Of a stretch of DNA of 32,720 nt, positions 1-8,279 are shown piece by piece; the stretch's first letter is position 1; every line of letters starts with the position of its first letter. The notes below the pieces were generated by a model. The model was not told the DNA's origin. It saw nothing but the letters and a program-made list of their open reading frames with translations, and searched no databases. A program made the translations under genes and the position numbers. Source of the DNA: Marisediminitalea alba (GTDB lineage: Bacteria > Pseudomonadota > Gammaproteobacteria > Enterobacterales > Alteromonadaceae); the NCBI RefSeq assembly GCF_002993365.1, contig NZ_PVNP01000065.1:1-32720 (forward strand). The letters run 5' to 3'.

Positions 1-194
1 AAACCGCTTCCTGTTCGTCAGGCCAGCATTTTGCCTTCGGCTTCCTTCAGATTTCACCTCGCGGTGAACACCCTTGCCGTTCGGCTAACACTTCCCCTTG
101 CCGGGTGTGCAGAGGACTTTCACCTCCAAGTCATCAACTCACCACCACAGTGAGTTAAACGGTGTCGAAACACCACGCGCCATGCCCGGCGCAC
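1..194 (-). mobile_element. Group II intron, 5' part (domain I), truncated by window edge
   Basis: Read on the minus strand, the element begins at 194 with GTGCGCCGGGCATGG, which fits the GUGYG start of bacterial group II introns. It continues with a GGTGT-CGAA-ACACC hairpin (161-174), a 7-bp hairpin (136-156), a GGAGGTGAAAGTCC segment, then CGAACGGCAAGGGTGTT (67-83) and TCTGAAGGAAGCC (39-51). This order closely matches domain I of the group IIC intron of Oceanobacillus iheyensis as I remember it. The 5' end sits six nt past the T-run of the glnS terminator, the usual insertion site of class C introns, and in the same direction as glnS. The reverse transcriptase/maturase and the 3' domains would lie outside the window, so completeness cannot be judged. 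Confidence 0.85.
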
Positions 195-200
195 GATACC

Positions 201-227
201 AAAAAGCCCCGCGATGCGGGGCTTTTT
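201..227 (-). terminator. Rho-independent terminator of glnS
   Basis: AAAAAGCCCCGC and GCGGGGCTTTTT form a perfect 12-bp inverted repeat around a GAT loop, 35 nt past the glnS stop. It is symmetrical and could work in both directions, but glnS on the minus strand is the gene it serves. A group II intron starts six nt downstream. Confidence 0.93.
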
Positions 228-261
228 AATGAGTAAAACTTACCTACAGCATAAAACTGAC

Positions 262-1929
262 TTAATCGCCAATCTTAGCCCAGGTATCACGCAGACCTAC
301 AGTCTGGTTAAACACCAGTTGCTCAGACGTGGAGTCTTTATCCAGACAGAAGTAACCGGTACGCTCAAACTGCCAGCTACCCACTTCTGGTACACGGCCA
401 GGCAAGCCAGGCTCTACCCATCCTGACTTCACAATCAGGCTGTCCGGGTTGATAGCGTCAACGAAGTTCTCTTCCGCGGCCGGGTTAGGTACGTTGAACA
501 GACGATCGTACAGTCTGAACTGCGCAGCCTCACCGCTGGCTACATCTACCCAGTGGATAACGCCTTTAACCTTGCGGCCGTCTGCCGGGTCTTTACCGAG
601 GGTGTCCGGGTCATAGGTACAGTAAACCGTGGTTACATTACCCTCTGCGTCTTTTTCAACGCGGTTGGCTTTCACCACATAGGCATTACGTAAGCGCACT
701 TCTTTATCCAGTACCAGACGCTTAAACTTCTTATTGGCGGATTCGCGGAAATCTTCTGCTTCAATCCAGACTTCGCGACCAAATTTAAGGTTACGCGTAC
801 CCATAGATTCATCATTAGGATGGTTGGGCGCAGTCAGTGTTTCAGACTCACCTTCCGGAAAGTTTTCGATAACCAGTTTAATTGGCTCAAGTACAGCCAT
901 AGCACGGGGCGCATTAACGTTAAGGTCGTCACGAATACAGGCTTCCAACATGCTCATTTCAACCATGTTGTCCATCTTGGTCACGCCAATACGCAAACAA
1001 AACTCGCGCACTGAACCCGGTGTATAGCCGCGGCGACGCAAGCCGGCAATGGTTGGCATGCGGGGGTCATCCCAGCCTGCCACATGCTTTTCTTCCACCA
1101 GTTGAATAAGACGACGCTTACTTAATACCGTGTATTCCAGGTTTAAACGGGAAAACTCATACTGATGCGGCGTACAGTCAATAGTGATGTTTTCGATAAC
1201 CCAGTCATATAACCGGCGGTTGTCCTGAAACTCCAGCGTACACAAAGAATGGGTTATGCCTTCAATGGCATCCGAGATGCAGTGGGTAAAGTCGTACATC
1301 GGATAAACGCACCACTTCTCGCCGGTTTGATGGTGATGGGCAAACTTAATCCGGTAAATAACCGGATCGCGCATACACATAAACGGCGACGTCATATCGA
1401 TTTTTGCCCGCAGCGAACAATGCCCTTCCGGGTACTCACCGGCAGTCATTTTAGCAAATTCCTGCAGGTTGGTTTCGATGCTGGTGTCGCGATACGGGCT
1501 GTTTTTGCCCGGTTCGGTTAACGTGCCACGCATCTCACGCATGGCTTCCTGGGTACTGAAGTCCACATAGGCCAGGCCTTTTTCGATAAGCTCCACAGCA
1601 AAACCGTGTAACTGGTCGAAGTAATCAGAAGAGTAACGCGCCTCACCATCCCATTCAAAACCAAGCCACTTCACATCCTGCTGGATGGAATTGACATATT
1701 CGATGTCTTCTTTAGCCGGATTGGTATCGTCAAAACGCAGATTGCAGCTGCCCTGATAATCTCTGGCAATGCCAAAGTTCAGACAGATGGATTTAGCATG
1801 CCCAATGTGCAGGAAGCCGTTTGGCTCTGGAGGGAAGCGCGTTTTGATGCTCGTGTGTACCCCGTTAGCGAGGTCTTTATCAATAATTTGACGGATAAAG
1901 TTGGTCGGACGGTGTTCAGTCTCGGCCAT
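262..1929 (-). CDS. glnS: Glutaminyl-tRNA synthetase
   Basis: Class I aminoacyl-tRNA synthetase that charges tRNA-Gln with glutamine in the cytoplasm. The protein has 555 residues, against about 554 for the E. coli enzyme. The [15 protein letters not shown] segment carries the HIGH motif at residues 41-44, and VLSKR at 268-272 is the KMSKS-type loop. FDDTNP (66-71) and the GWDDPRMPT segment after the KMSKS loop are typical of GlnRS, and the beta-barrel anticodon-binding part fills the C-terminal half. The ATG at 1929 is preceded by AGAGGG at a normal distance. The gene stands alone, divergent from the LacI-type regulator, and ends in a strong terminator. Nothing unusual was seen in the protein. 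Confidence 0.97.
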   Translation of the reverse strand: MAETEHRPTNFIRQIIDKDLANGVHTSIKTRFPPEPNGFLHIGHAKSICLNFGIARDYQGSCNLRFDDTNPAKEDIEYVNSIQQDVKWLGFEWDGEARYSSDYFDQLHGFAVELIEKGLAYVDFSTQEAMREMRGTLTEPGKNSPYRDTSIETNLQEFAKMTAGEYPEGHCSLRAKIDMTSPFMCMRDPVIYRIKFAHHHQTGEKWCVYPMYDFTHCISDAIEGITHSLCTLEFQDNRRLYDWVIENITIDCTPHQYEFSRLNLEYTVLSKRRLIQLVEEKHVAGWDDPRMPTIAGLRRRGYTPGSVREFCLRIGVTKMDNMVEMSMLEACIRDDLNVNAPRAMAVLEPIKLVIENFPEGESETLTAPNHPNDESMGTRNLKFGREVWIEAEDFRESANKKFKRLVLDKEVRLRNAYVVKANRVEKDAEGNVTTVYCTYDPDTLGKDPADGRKVKGVIHWVDVASGEAAQFRLYDRLFNVPNPAAEENFVDAINPDSLIVKSGWVEPGLPGRVPEVGSWQFERTGYFCLDKDSTSEQLVFNQTVGLRDTWAKIGD

Positions 1930-2019
1930 TCGCGGTGCCCTCTTATTATAATGTTTAAGTTAAATACGTGATGAAGCAGAAGAAAAACGCTATGCTTACA
2001 CTACTTCGTGTTTAACAAA

Positions 2020-2028
2020 AGTATATCA
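2020..2028 (-). promoter_or_regulatory. Possible extended -10 promoter of glnS
   Basis: On the minus strand TGATATACT is an extended -10 element (TGnTATAAT type), about 90 nt upstream of the glnS start. A -35 is not clear: TTGGTT lies 19 nt upstream. It is the best candidate in the 219-bp glnS/lacI-type divergent gap, but it rests on one box only. Confidence 0.35.
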
Positions 2029-2148
2029 CTGTCTTAGGGGTGCTAACCAACACTACTTACAATTCAGTGCAATAAAACGGGTATCGTGCAGATATTAATC
2101 AGCTTGGACCCATCGGTTAAATTATAATATGAACTATAATAACGACGC

Positions 2149-3171
2149 ATGAAGCATAAACCGACCTCTTTTGACATTGCTCACCTTGCCGGCGTGTCGC
2201 AATCCACTGTATCCAGGGCATTGAATGACAGTCCGCTGGTCAATATTGCAACCCGCCAAAAAGTGCAGGAAATCGCGCGAGAGCTTAATTATCAGGTAGA
2301 TAAAAACGCCAGTAATCTGCGCCGTCAGCGCAGCAGCACCATTGCTTTATTGTTGTTTGAGGATCCGACTTCAGATGATTCACTGGTGAACCCCTTCTTT
2401 CTGGCCATGTTAGGCAGTATTACCAAAGCCTGCGCCGCTAAAGGCTATGATCTGCTGGTATCGTTTCAGAACCTCGAGAGTAACTGGCAGGCAGAGTACG
2501 AAGACTCCCATAAGGCCGACGGGCTGATCCTGCTCGGTTACGGCGATTATCGCTCCTATGCCGGTAAACTCAGTCAGTTACATCAGCATAATACGCATGT
2601 TATGCGCTGGGGAGCGCCCGTTGAGCAATGGCCCGGGATCTCCATTGGTTGTGACAATTTTAGTGGCGGGCAGTCTGTTACCCGTCATTTACTCTCCCAC
2701 GATTACCAGTCGTTTGCGTTCATTGGTGATATCGGCGACAAAGCGCCTGAGTTTCAGAGTCGTTACGAAGGCTTTCTCAGTGCGCTGGATAAACAGCACA
2801 ATCACCAACAATATGATGCAATCTCTTCTGAGGAGGCAGGTATTGAGGCAGCAAAGTATTTATTGGCAACCACTTCAGCGCTGCCCGATGCCATTGTGTG
2901 TGCGGCAGATATTATTGCGGTGGGCGTGCTTCAGCAGCTTAAAGAAGCCGGGATACGGGTGCCAGAGGATGTTGCGGTAGTCGGTTTTGACAATATTCAG
3001 TTAGCGGCATTTACTACTCCTGGCCTGACCACCGTGCAACAAAACACGGCTCAGGCCGGCGAAAAACTGGTGGAAAATCTGTTGCTGGCGATTGATGGCC
3101 AGCCAACGGATGACCATTTGTTGCCGACTAATCTGGTGGTTCGTCAGTCCTGCGGTTGCGACATTAAATAA
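2149..3171 (+). CDS. LacI-family transcriptional regulator, probably of alpha-glucan use
   Basis: The 340-residue protein has the LacI-family layout. An N-terminal helix-turn-helix spans residues 8-27 (FDIAHLAGVSQSTVSRAL). A hinge helix around ASNLRRQ has Leu57 at the place of the PurR leucine that enters the central CpG of the operator. A periplasmic-binding-protein-like effector domain runs from about residue 63 (STIALLLFEDPTSDDS) to the end (VVRQSCGCDIK). The start is set by the helix-turn-helix; no good ribosome binding site precedes it. The gene is convergent with the GH13 amylase, with eight bp between the stops. Two promoters in the window share a palindrome with a central CpG, as expected for this family. 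The alpha-glucan assignment rests on those neighbours; the effector is unknown. Confidence 0.92.
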   Translation: MKHKPTSFDIAHLAGVSQSTVSRALNDSPLVNIATRQKVQEIARELNYQVDKNASNLRRQRSSTIALLLFEDPTSDDSLVNPFFLAMLGSITKACAAKGYDLLVSFQNLESNWQAEYEDSHKADGLILLGYGDYRSYAGKLSQLHQHNTHVMRWGAPVEQWPGISIGCDNFSGGQSVTRHLLSHDYQSFAFIGDIGDKAPEFQSRYEGFLSALDKQHNHQQYDAISSEEAGIEAAKYLLATTSALPDAIVCAADIIAVGVLQQLKEAGIRVPEDVAVVGFDNIQLAAFTTPGLTTVQQNTAQAGEKLVENLLLAIDGQPTDDHLLPTNLVVRQSCGCDIK

Positions 3172-3179
3172 AGCCGGTG

Positions 3180-4856
3180 TTACTGACGGGCCATCTGGTT
3201 TAACAATGCCTGCGTAAAAGCCGGGTTGCTGATTGGCTGATTGCGCACATACACCCTCGCTGAATGCGCCGGGACCGTGCTGATCAGTGTGCCATTTAGT
3301 GTTTCCGCTACTTTGCCGGTTAATTGCTCCTGCCACACGCCGGCTTCGACAAATTTATCGGCGGTCATGGCGACCTGCGTATCACCTTTATTCAGCATAA
3401 CCAGGGCAATCTGGGTTTTACCATTCTCCACCAGCACCCGATAGAACATGGCCAGGTCACTTTCCATAGCAAGATTGTATTGCAGGCCACGCTGCAGGGC
3501 TGGCGTGGTTTTGCGAACCTCAGCAATAGCTTTTAAGGCCTGGCGAATAGGGTTTTCACGCTGCTCGTTAAGTAACGCCTGGCCAATAAAATTGCGGTTA
3601 CCGGCGTGTTCGGCAGTACCGCGCATAAAGGCAAATTCTGAGCCCTGATAAACCACCGGGATCCCACGCGCAGTAAACAGCCAGTTATGCGCATCGATAA
3701 ACCCCTCATCACTGGCATTCATTCGCGCCATATCATGGTTGTCATAAAAGGTCGTGAGCTCGTAAGGGTTATGATACGGGCCGTGGGTCAGATAAAGGTG
3801 TTCTGCTAACGCAGCAAAGCTGCTATCAGCATTTTCAAACACATTTACCATCGCTTTTTGCAGCGGAAAATCAAGCACCGCTATGCCGCCATTTTTAGGC
3901 TGCGTATGCTGGGCGATAAAATTGGCGTCGTACTGAAAGCTCTCGCCAAACATGTAAAAGCCCGGATGCTCAGCGCGGATCCGCTCCGCCATCGTCCACC
4001 AGAAACTATGCGAAACATGCCGAATGGTATCGATTCTGAACGCGTCAGCGCCCTGCTCTATCCAGTACAAATAACTGTTGATCAGATAATCCTGCACTGC
4101 CGGGTTATGCTCGTTGAGATTAGATAGCTTAACCAGATCCGGGTACGGATGAAAAAAAGCATGCAATGGTTCTGTTTGGGGCGACAGCGCCTCAGGGGCT
4201 AAATTCATATGGTCGGCCACCAGCTCGCCATCTGCGTTATACAATTCACCATAGCCTGGCTGATCGACGGGCATAGTCCAGCTCGGGGTACCGTGATTGG
4301 CAACAATATCAAATACGGTTTTGAACCCCTTCTTGCGCATGGCACCGGTAAAGTCAGCATAGCTCAGTGAATCGCTGACCAGGTGTTCGTCGGGCTTATA
4401 AAAATTGGTTGCCCAGTAACCATGATAGCCGGTTTTACCGCCGTCTTTAAACTGGCCGCCATAGGTGATTTGCTCATCCCCGGTGAACGCTTCATCCGGA
4501 TTATCCAGTACCGGTGATAACCACACTGCCGTAAAACCCATGTCGGCGATATAGTCAGCGTTATCTAACACGCCTTGTAAATCGCCCCCCATGTAGCCGA
4601 CGTTGGCAAATTTGCCGTCGGGACCGTTTAAGCGCAATTCCCAGGTTGGGTTTTCGCCGCCTTGCTGTTCATGATTGTTGGTTGGGTCACCATCCACAAA
4701 ACGGTCGGTCAGAACAAAATAAATGGCTTGTGCCGCAAAGGGCTCTTTGGTGCCATAAATTTCTTCCTGCACTCCCTGCTCAGTGGTGCTGCAGCCAGTC
4801 AATGATAGAGCAAGTAGCACTGAAGCTGCGGGTATAGTCAATTTCATAAGAGCCAT
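3180..4856 (-). CDS. GH13 alpha-amylase family lipoprotein
   Basis: Hydrolase of alpha-1,4-glucans, 558 residues. The N-terminus is a lipoprotein signal with lipobox LTGC (Cys22), so the mature protein is probably anchored outside the cytoplasm. The four GH13 regions are present: DIVANH (183-188), FRID with nucleophile Asp276, GES with acid/base Glu305, and DNHD with Asp375. A beta-sandwich C-terminal domain is likely (QIALVMLNKG onward). An ATG at 4856 overlaps the stop of a small upstream reading frame (TAATG). A second ATG at 4847 (MKLTIP) is an equally plausible start and also keeps the signal. The gene has its own promoter and operator near 5043-5093. The exact specificity (alpha-amylase, neopullulanase or cyclomaltodextrinase) cannot be told from the motifs. 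Confidence 0.93.
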   Translation of the reverse strand: MALMKLTIPAASVLLALSLTGCSTTEQGVQEEIYGTKEPFAAQAIYFVLTDRFVDGDPTNNHEQQGGENPTWELRLNGPDGKFANVGYMGGDLQGVLDNADYIADMGFTAVWLSPVLDNPDEAFTGDEQITYGGQFKDGGKTGYHGYWATNFYKPDEHLVSDSLSYADFTGAMRKKGFKTVFDIVANHGTPSWTMPVDQPGYGELYNADGELVADHMNLAPEALSPQTEPLHAFFHPYPDLVKLSNLNEHNPAVQDYLINSYLYWIEQGADAFRIDTIRHVSHSFWWTMAERIRAEHPGFYMFGESFQYDANFIAQHTQPKNGGIAVLDFPLQKAMVNVFENADSSFAALAEHLYLTHGPYHNPYELTTFYDNHDMARMNASDEGFIDAHNWLFTARGIPVVYQGSEFAFMRGTAEHAGNRNFIGQALLNEQRENPIRQALKAIAEVRKTTPALQRGLQYNLAMESDLAMFYRVLVENGKTQIALVMLNKGDTQVAMTADKFVEAGVWQEQLTGKVAETLNGTLISTVPAHSARVYVRNQPISNPAFTQALLNQMARQ

Positions 4857-5042
4857 TATCCTGTAGTTCTGACGCCGAATCCGGAAGTTAAAAACATCGC
4901 CAGTACCCCAGCTAGCAACGGCGTACCGGCGATAACAATGAGAAGCGTCTCATCATTGGAAAAAGGATGCAGTATCTGGCTGTAACCCTGCTCACCTTTG
5001 CGCGCAATGGCGGTGCGTAACAGCCTGTTAACAATGATTTAA
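4857..5042 (-). other. Long amylase leader with hairpin and a start-less 60-codon frame
   Basis: The leader holds a strong hairpin (arms 4896-4906 and 4923-4933, 11 bp with one G-U pair). It also contains an open frame running from just after a stop at 5039-5041 down to 4856, whose TAA overlaps the amylase ATG. The frame encodes about 60 residues with a hydrophobic C-terminal segment (LLIVIAGTPLLAGVLAMFL), but it has no ATG, GTG or early TTG. It could be the decayed end of a membrane-protein gene, a leader peptide with a rare start, or chance. Confidence 0.4.
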
Positions 5043-5071
5043 ATACTAACGGGAGTTGGCCGGAACGCCAA
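5043..5071 (-). promoter_or_regulatory. Promoter of the GH13 amylase gene
   Basis: On the minus strand TTGGCG (5066-5071) and TAGTAT (5043-5048) are separated by 17 nt. The expected transcription start near 5036 gives a leader of about 180 nt. The operator-like palindrome ends two nt upstream of the -35 box. The receptor operon at 19968 has the same -10 sequence at the same distance from its operator. Confidence 0.6.
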
Positions 5072-5073
5072 CT

Positions 5074-5093
5074 CTGTGCATACGTATTCACAG
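5074..5093. promoter_or_regulatory. LacI-family operator upstream of the amylase promoter
   Basis: A 20-bp palindrome with a single mismatched pair, centred on ATACGTAT (5080-5087) and flanked by CTGTGC on the left and TCACAG on the right. The inner 14 bp, TGCATACGTATTCA, recur exactly upstream of the TonB-dependent receptor operon at 20002-20015. The even symmetry and central CpG are typical of LacI-family operators, and a LacI-family gene lies in the same locus. The site also lies about 130 bp upstream of the divergent Amt-GGDEF-EAL gene, so an effect on that gene is possible. Confidence 0.72.
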
Positions 5094-5222
5094 GATTAAT
5101 GCCAGAAGGCGTATCTATTTCCAAAGGTATGAATATTGCTTAATTATTAATTGGTTTTAAATTTAGTGCTGTGGTTGGTAGTGCAGATTAACCTGACACA
5201 ATCAGCTTTAAGGGATGACATT

Positions 5223-8200
5223 TTGGATACAGGCTGGTTATTGTTCGCTGCAATTTTAGTTTTTTGTATGCAAGCGGGCTTTTTATGCCTGGAAACAGGC
5301 AAAGTACGCAGCAAAAACAGTATTAATGTGGCGGCGAAAAATCTTTCAGACTTTATCGTATCGTCCATATTATTCTGGATGTTTGGTTTTGCTATCATGT
5401 TTGGTCAGTCAAGCATGGGTTATTTCGGTACATCTGAGTTCCTTTTTGGTGCAACCCACACGCCATGGCAATACAGTTTCTTTTTATTCCAGCTGATGTT
5501 TTGCGGCACAACAGCAACGTTAGTTTCTGGAGCCGTCGCCGAACGGATGTCCTATCGCGGCTATTTGTTAATAACTATCGTGTTATGTACGCTTATCTAC
5601 CCCTTTGTAGGTCACTGGGCCTGGAGCTCGTTATACTCTGCACAAAATCCGGGTTGGCTTGAAAGCCTGGGCTTCTTTGATTTTGCCGGCTCAACCGTAG
5701 TCCACTCGGTGGGCGGATGGGTCAGTCTGGCTGCCATTATCGTGCTTGGGGCGCGAGCGGGACGTTTCGATGATAAGTATACATTCCCTGCAGGCAGTAA
5801 TTTACCACTGTCGGTACTAGGCACATTACTCATCTGGCTTGGCTGGTTTGGCTTCAACGGTGGCAGCACGCTTACGCTAAATGAGCAGGTTCCGGTTATT
5901 CTGGTCAATACCTGCCTGGCCGCCGCTTTTGGCGGGCTCAGCGCCAGCACTTTATTTGTAAGCCGGCACCGGTTTCTGGATGTTAGCATCATGCTCAACG
6001 GTGTCATAGCTGGCCTGGTTGCAATTACCGCCAGCGCCAATGTTGTTGAGCCGGCTTCAGCGGCACTGATTGGTATTATCGCCGGGCTGGTGATGTACGG
6101 CGGCGAGCGCCTGATGTTAAAAATGCGTCTCGATGACGCCCTGGGAGTTGTGCCTGCGCACCTGTTTGCCGGAATTTGGGGGACGCTAGCCGTGGCGTTT
6201 TTCCATCAATCTATAGCCATGTTTTCTGACGCTTTCTGGGCGCAATTAACTAGTCAGCTTATCGGCATAACGGTAGTCGGCCTGTTTAGTTTTACTCTCG
6301 CCTGGCTGGCACTGAATTTAATTAACCGTTTTATTCCGCTGCGGGTGAGTGCCGAGCAGGAGTATCTTGGTATGAACGTAACCGAGCACAATGCCACTAC
6401 CGAATTACTCGATTTACTTAATTCGATGCATATTCAGGAGCGCCAGGCCAATTTTAACCAGCGGGTGCCGGAAGAACCGTTTACCGAGGTAGGCCAGATT
6501 GCCAGGCAGTACAATCGGGTTATTGAACGTGTTCAGTATGAAATGACACAACGGGACTCCCTGCTAAGCGATTTTAAAAGCAGCGAAAAGCGTAAGAGCG
6601 CGATCCTCAATTCCTCGATGGACAGTATTGTTACCATTAACCTTGAGGGTAACATTATAGAATTTAACCCGGCAGCAGAACGCACCTTTGGCTGTTTACA
6701 GGCCAAAGTGATTAATCGCAACTTTATTGAACTGTTTATTCTGGAAAAAGACCGCCCCTCGGTGACAGAAAGCCTCAAAAGTAAGTTTGTAGCCTCCAGT
6801 GGCCTGCTCATCAACCGCCGCAATACGCTGATACTGCGCCGCTCCACCAGCGATACATTCCCAGCAGAGATTACCATTACCGGTACGACTTTCGGCAGCA
6901 GTATAAGCAATGAGTTTACCCTGCATATTCGTGATGTAACACGCCAACGCCGCTTGCAGGAAAAATTGCGTGAGCTGGCCTACAGCGACCCGCTCACCGG
7001 ATTATACAACCGCACCTATTTCCTCGATGCCTTACAGATAGCTCTGCGTAACATTCATCAGGATTCTGACTCAGTAGCCGTGTTTTTTCTGGACCTGGAC
7101 CGCTTTAAAAAAATCAATGACACCCTGGGCCATAAAGCCGGTGATGAACTGTTAACCGAAGTCGCGGCACGCTTAATTAACGTTACCCGGGAAAGAGATA
7201 CCATATGTCGCTGGGGCGGTGATGAGTTTGTGATCATGATGACGGGTAATCACGATGAAACCACGGTGGTTACCAGTGCCACCAAAATCCTTCAGGTCAT
7301 GCGCGAAGCGGTAAACCTGGGCGGCCGGGATCTCAAAATTCCCACCAGCATTGGTATCAGCATCACCAGCGACGCTAATTGCCAGCCAATGACGCTTATC
7401 CAGCAGGCCGATATTGCTATGTACAACGCCAAACAGGCAGGTCGGGATAACTTTAAAATCTTTGAACTAACCATGGCCCGGGATGCATCGGATCAGTTTA
7501 ATTTTGAGCAGACTCTGCGCCAGGCCATTCAGTCGGCCCAACAGTTTGTCATGTTTTATCAGCCTAAGGTGAATCAGCATCGCGAACTGGTTGGCCTTGA
7601 AGCATTGGTGCGGCTTGAGCTAAGCCCGGGTAAATTCACTTCACCGGCTGAGTTTATACCGGTAGCAGAAGAATCCGGCCAGATTATCGCGCTGGAAGAA
7701 CTGATCCTGCGACTGGTCTTTGAGCAACTGGCCAGCTGGCATAACATTTATCCCCTGACGCCACGGGTCTCAATTAACCTGTCAGGCATTCATCTGCTGT
7801 CTGATACGTTTCTGCCGTTTCTTAATCAGTGCATGGAAGAGTTTGCCATTCCTGGCGCCTGGATTGAGTTTGAAGTCACCGAAAGTGTGTTTCTAAACGA
7901 TATTGAGCGCTGTATTCAGGTGTTACAGGTATTGCAGGGAATGGAAATTGCCATTTCCATTGATGACTTTGGCACCGGCTACTCTTCGTTAAACTACCTT
8001 AAAAACCTGCCGGTGGATGTGCTGAAAATCGATCGCTCCTTTGTAGTGGAATGTGCCAGCCAGAAGGAAGACGCCAAAATTTGTTCTACCATTATCGAAC
8101 TGGCTTCGACACTCGGACTCAGTACCATCGCTGAAGGGGTAGAAACCCAGGCCCAGTTTGAGTTCCTGGCCGCCCACGGCTGCGTACACTTTCAGGGCTA

Positions 8201-8279
8201 TCATTTTTACCGCCCATTATCGGTATCACGAATCGATGAATTGCTGGCGGCTGCACTGGCGGTGCCGGAGACTCACTGA
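5223..8279 (+). CDS. Ammonium transporter (Amt)-PAS-GGDEF-EAL fusion protein
   Basis: The first ~390 residues (numbered from the longest reading, TTG 5151) form an Amt/AmtB channel of about 11 membrane segments. It has FDFAGSTVVHS (Asp177, His185), WLGWFGFNGGS, and GVVPAHLFAGIWG (His337); the two histidines match the twin-His pore pair of E. coli AmtB. The Amt-type tail EYLGMNVTEH (404-413) leads into a HAMP-like helical linker, then a PAS domain (~483-598), an intact GGDEF at 689-693 with inhibitory-site RERD at 680-683, and an EAL domain with EALVR (817-821), IDDFGTGYSS, KIDRSF and EGVET. Both c-di-GMP synthesis and breakdown therefore look possible. I prefer TTG 5223 as start (about 1018 residues) because AAGGGA lies seven nt upstream; the longer reading has no such site. 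The likely role is an ammonium-sensing regulator of c-di-GMP. It overlaps the facing methyltransferase by seven bp. Confidence 0.93.
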   Translation: MDTGWLLFAAILVFCMQAGFLCLETGKVRSKNSINVAAKNLSDFIVSSILFWMFGFAIMFGQSSMGYFGTSEFLFGATHTPWQYSFFLFQLMFCGTTATLVSGAVAERMSYRGYLLITIVLCTLIYPFVGHWAWSSLYSAQNPGWLESLGFFDFAGSTVVHSVGGWVSLAAIIVLGARAGRFDDKYTFPAGSNLPLSVLGTLLIWLGWFGFNGGSTLTLNEQVPVILVNTCLAAAFGGLSASTLFVSRHRFLDVSIMLNGVIAGLVAITASANVVEPASAALIGIIAGLVMYGGERLMLKMRLDDALGVVPAHLFAGIWGTLAVAFFHQSIAMFSDAFWAQLTSQLIGITVVGLFSFTLAWLALNLINRFIPLRVSAEQEYLGMNVTEHNATTELLDLLNSMHIQERQANFNQRVPEEPFTEVGQIARQYNRVIERVQYEMTQRDSLLSDFKSSEKRKSAILNSSMDSIVTINLEGNIIEFNPAAERTFGCLQAKVINRNFIELFILEKDRPSVTESLKSKFVASSGLLINRRNTLILRRSTSDTFPAEITITGTTFGSSISNEFTLHIRDVTRQRRLQEKLRELAYSDPLTGLYNRTYFLDALQIALRNIHQDSDSVAVFFLDLDRFKKINDTLGHKAGDELLTEVAARLINVTRERDTICRWGGDEFVIMMTGNHDETTVVTSATKILQVMREAVNLGGRDLKIPTSIGISITSDANCQPMTLIQQADIAMYNAKQAGRDNFKIFELTMARDASDQFNFEQTLRQAIQSAQQFVMFYQPKVNQHRELVGLEALVRLELSPGKFTSPAEFIPVAEESGQIIALEELILRLVFEQLASWHNIYPLTPRVSINLSGIHLLSDTFLPFLNQCMEEFAIPGAWIEFEVTESVFLNDIERCIQVLQVLQGMEIAISIDDFGTGYSSLNYLKNLPVDVLKIDRSFVVECASQKEDAKICSTIIELASTLGLSTIAEGVETQAQFEFLAAHGCVHFQGYHFYRPLSVSRIDELLAAALAVPETH

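Noticed and set aside
2104..2128. TTGGAC ... TATAAT upstream of the LacI-type gene as its promoter
   Set aside because: The spacer is only 13 nt, too short for a normal promoter; a second TATAAT at 2135 has no -35 at the right distance.
5151..5222. Upstream TTG (5151) or GTG (5166) as start of the Amt fusion, giving a signal-peptide-like leader
   Set aside because: Neither has a ribosome site, whereas TTG 5223 has AAGGGA seven nt upstream and matches the usual Amt N-terminus; not fully excluded.
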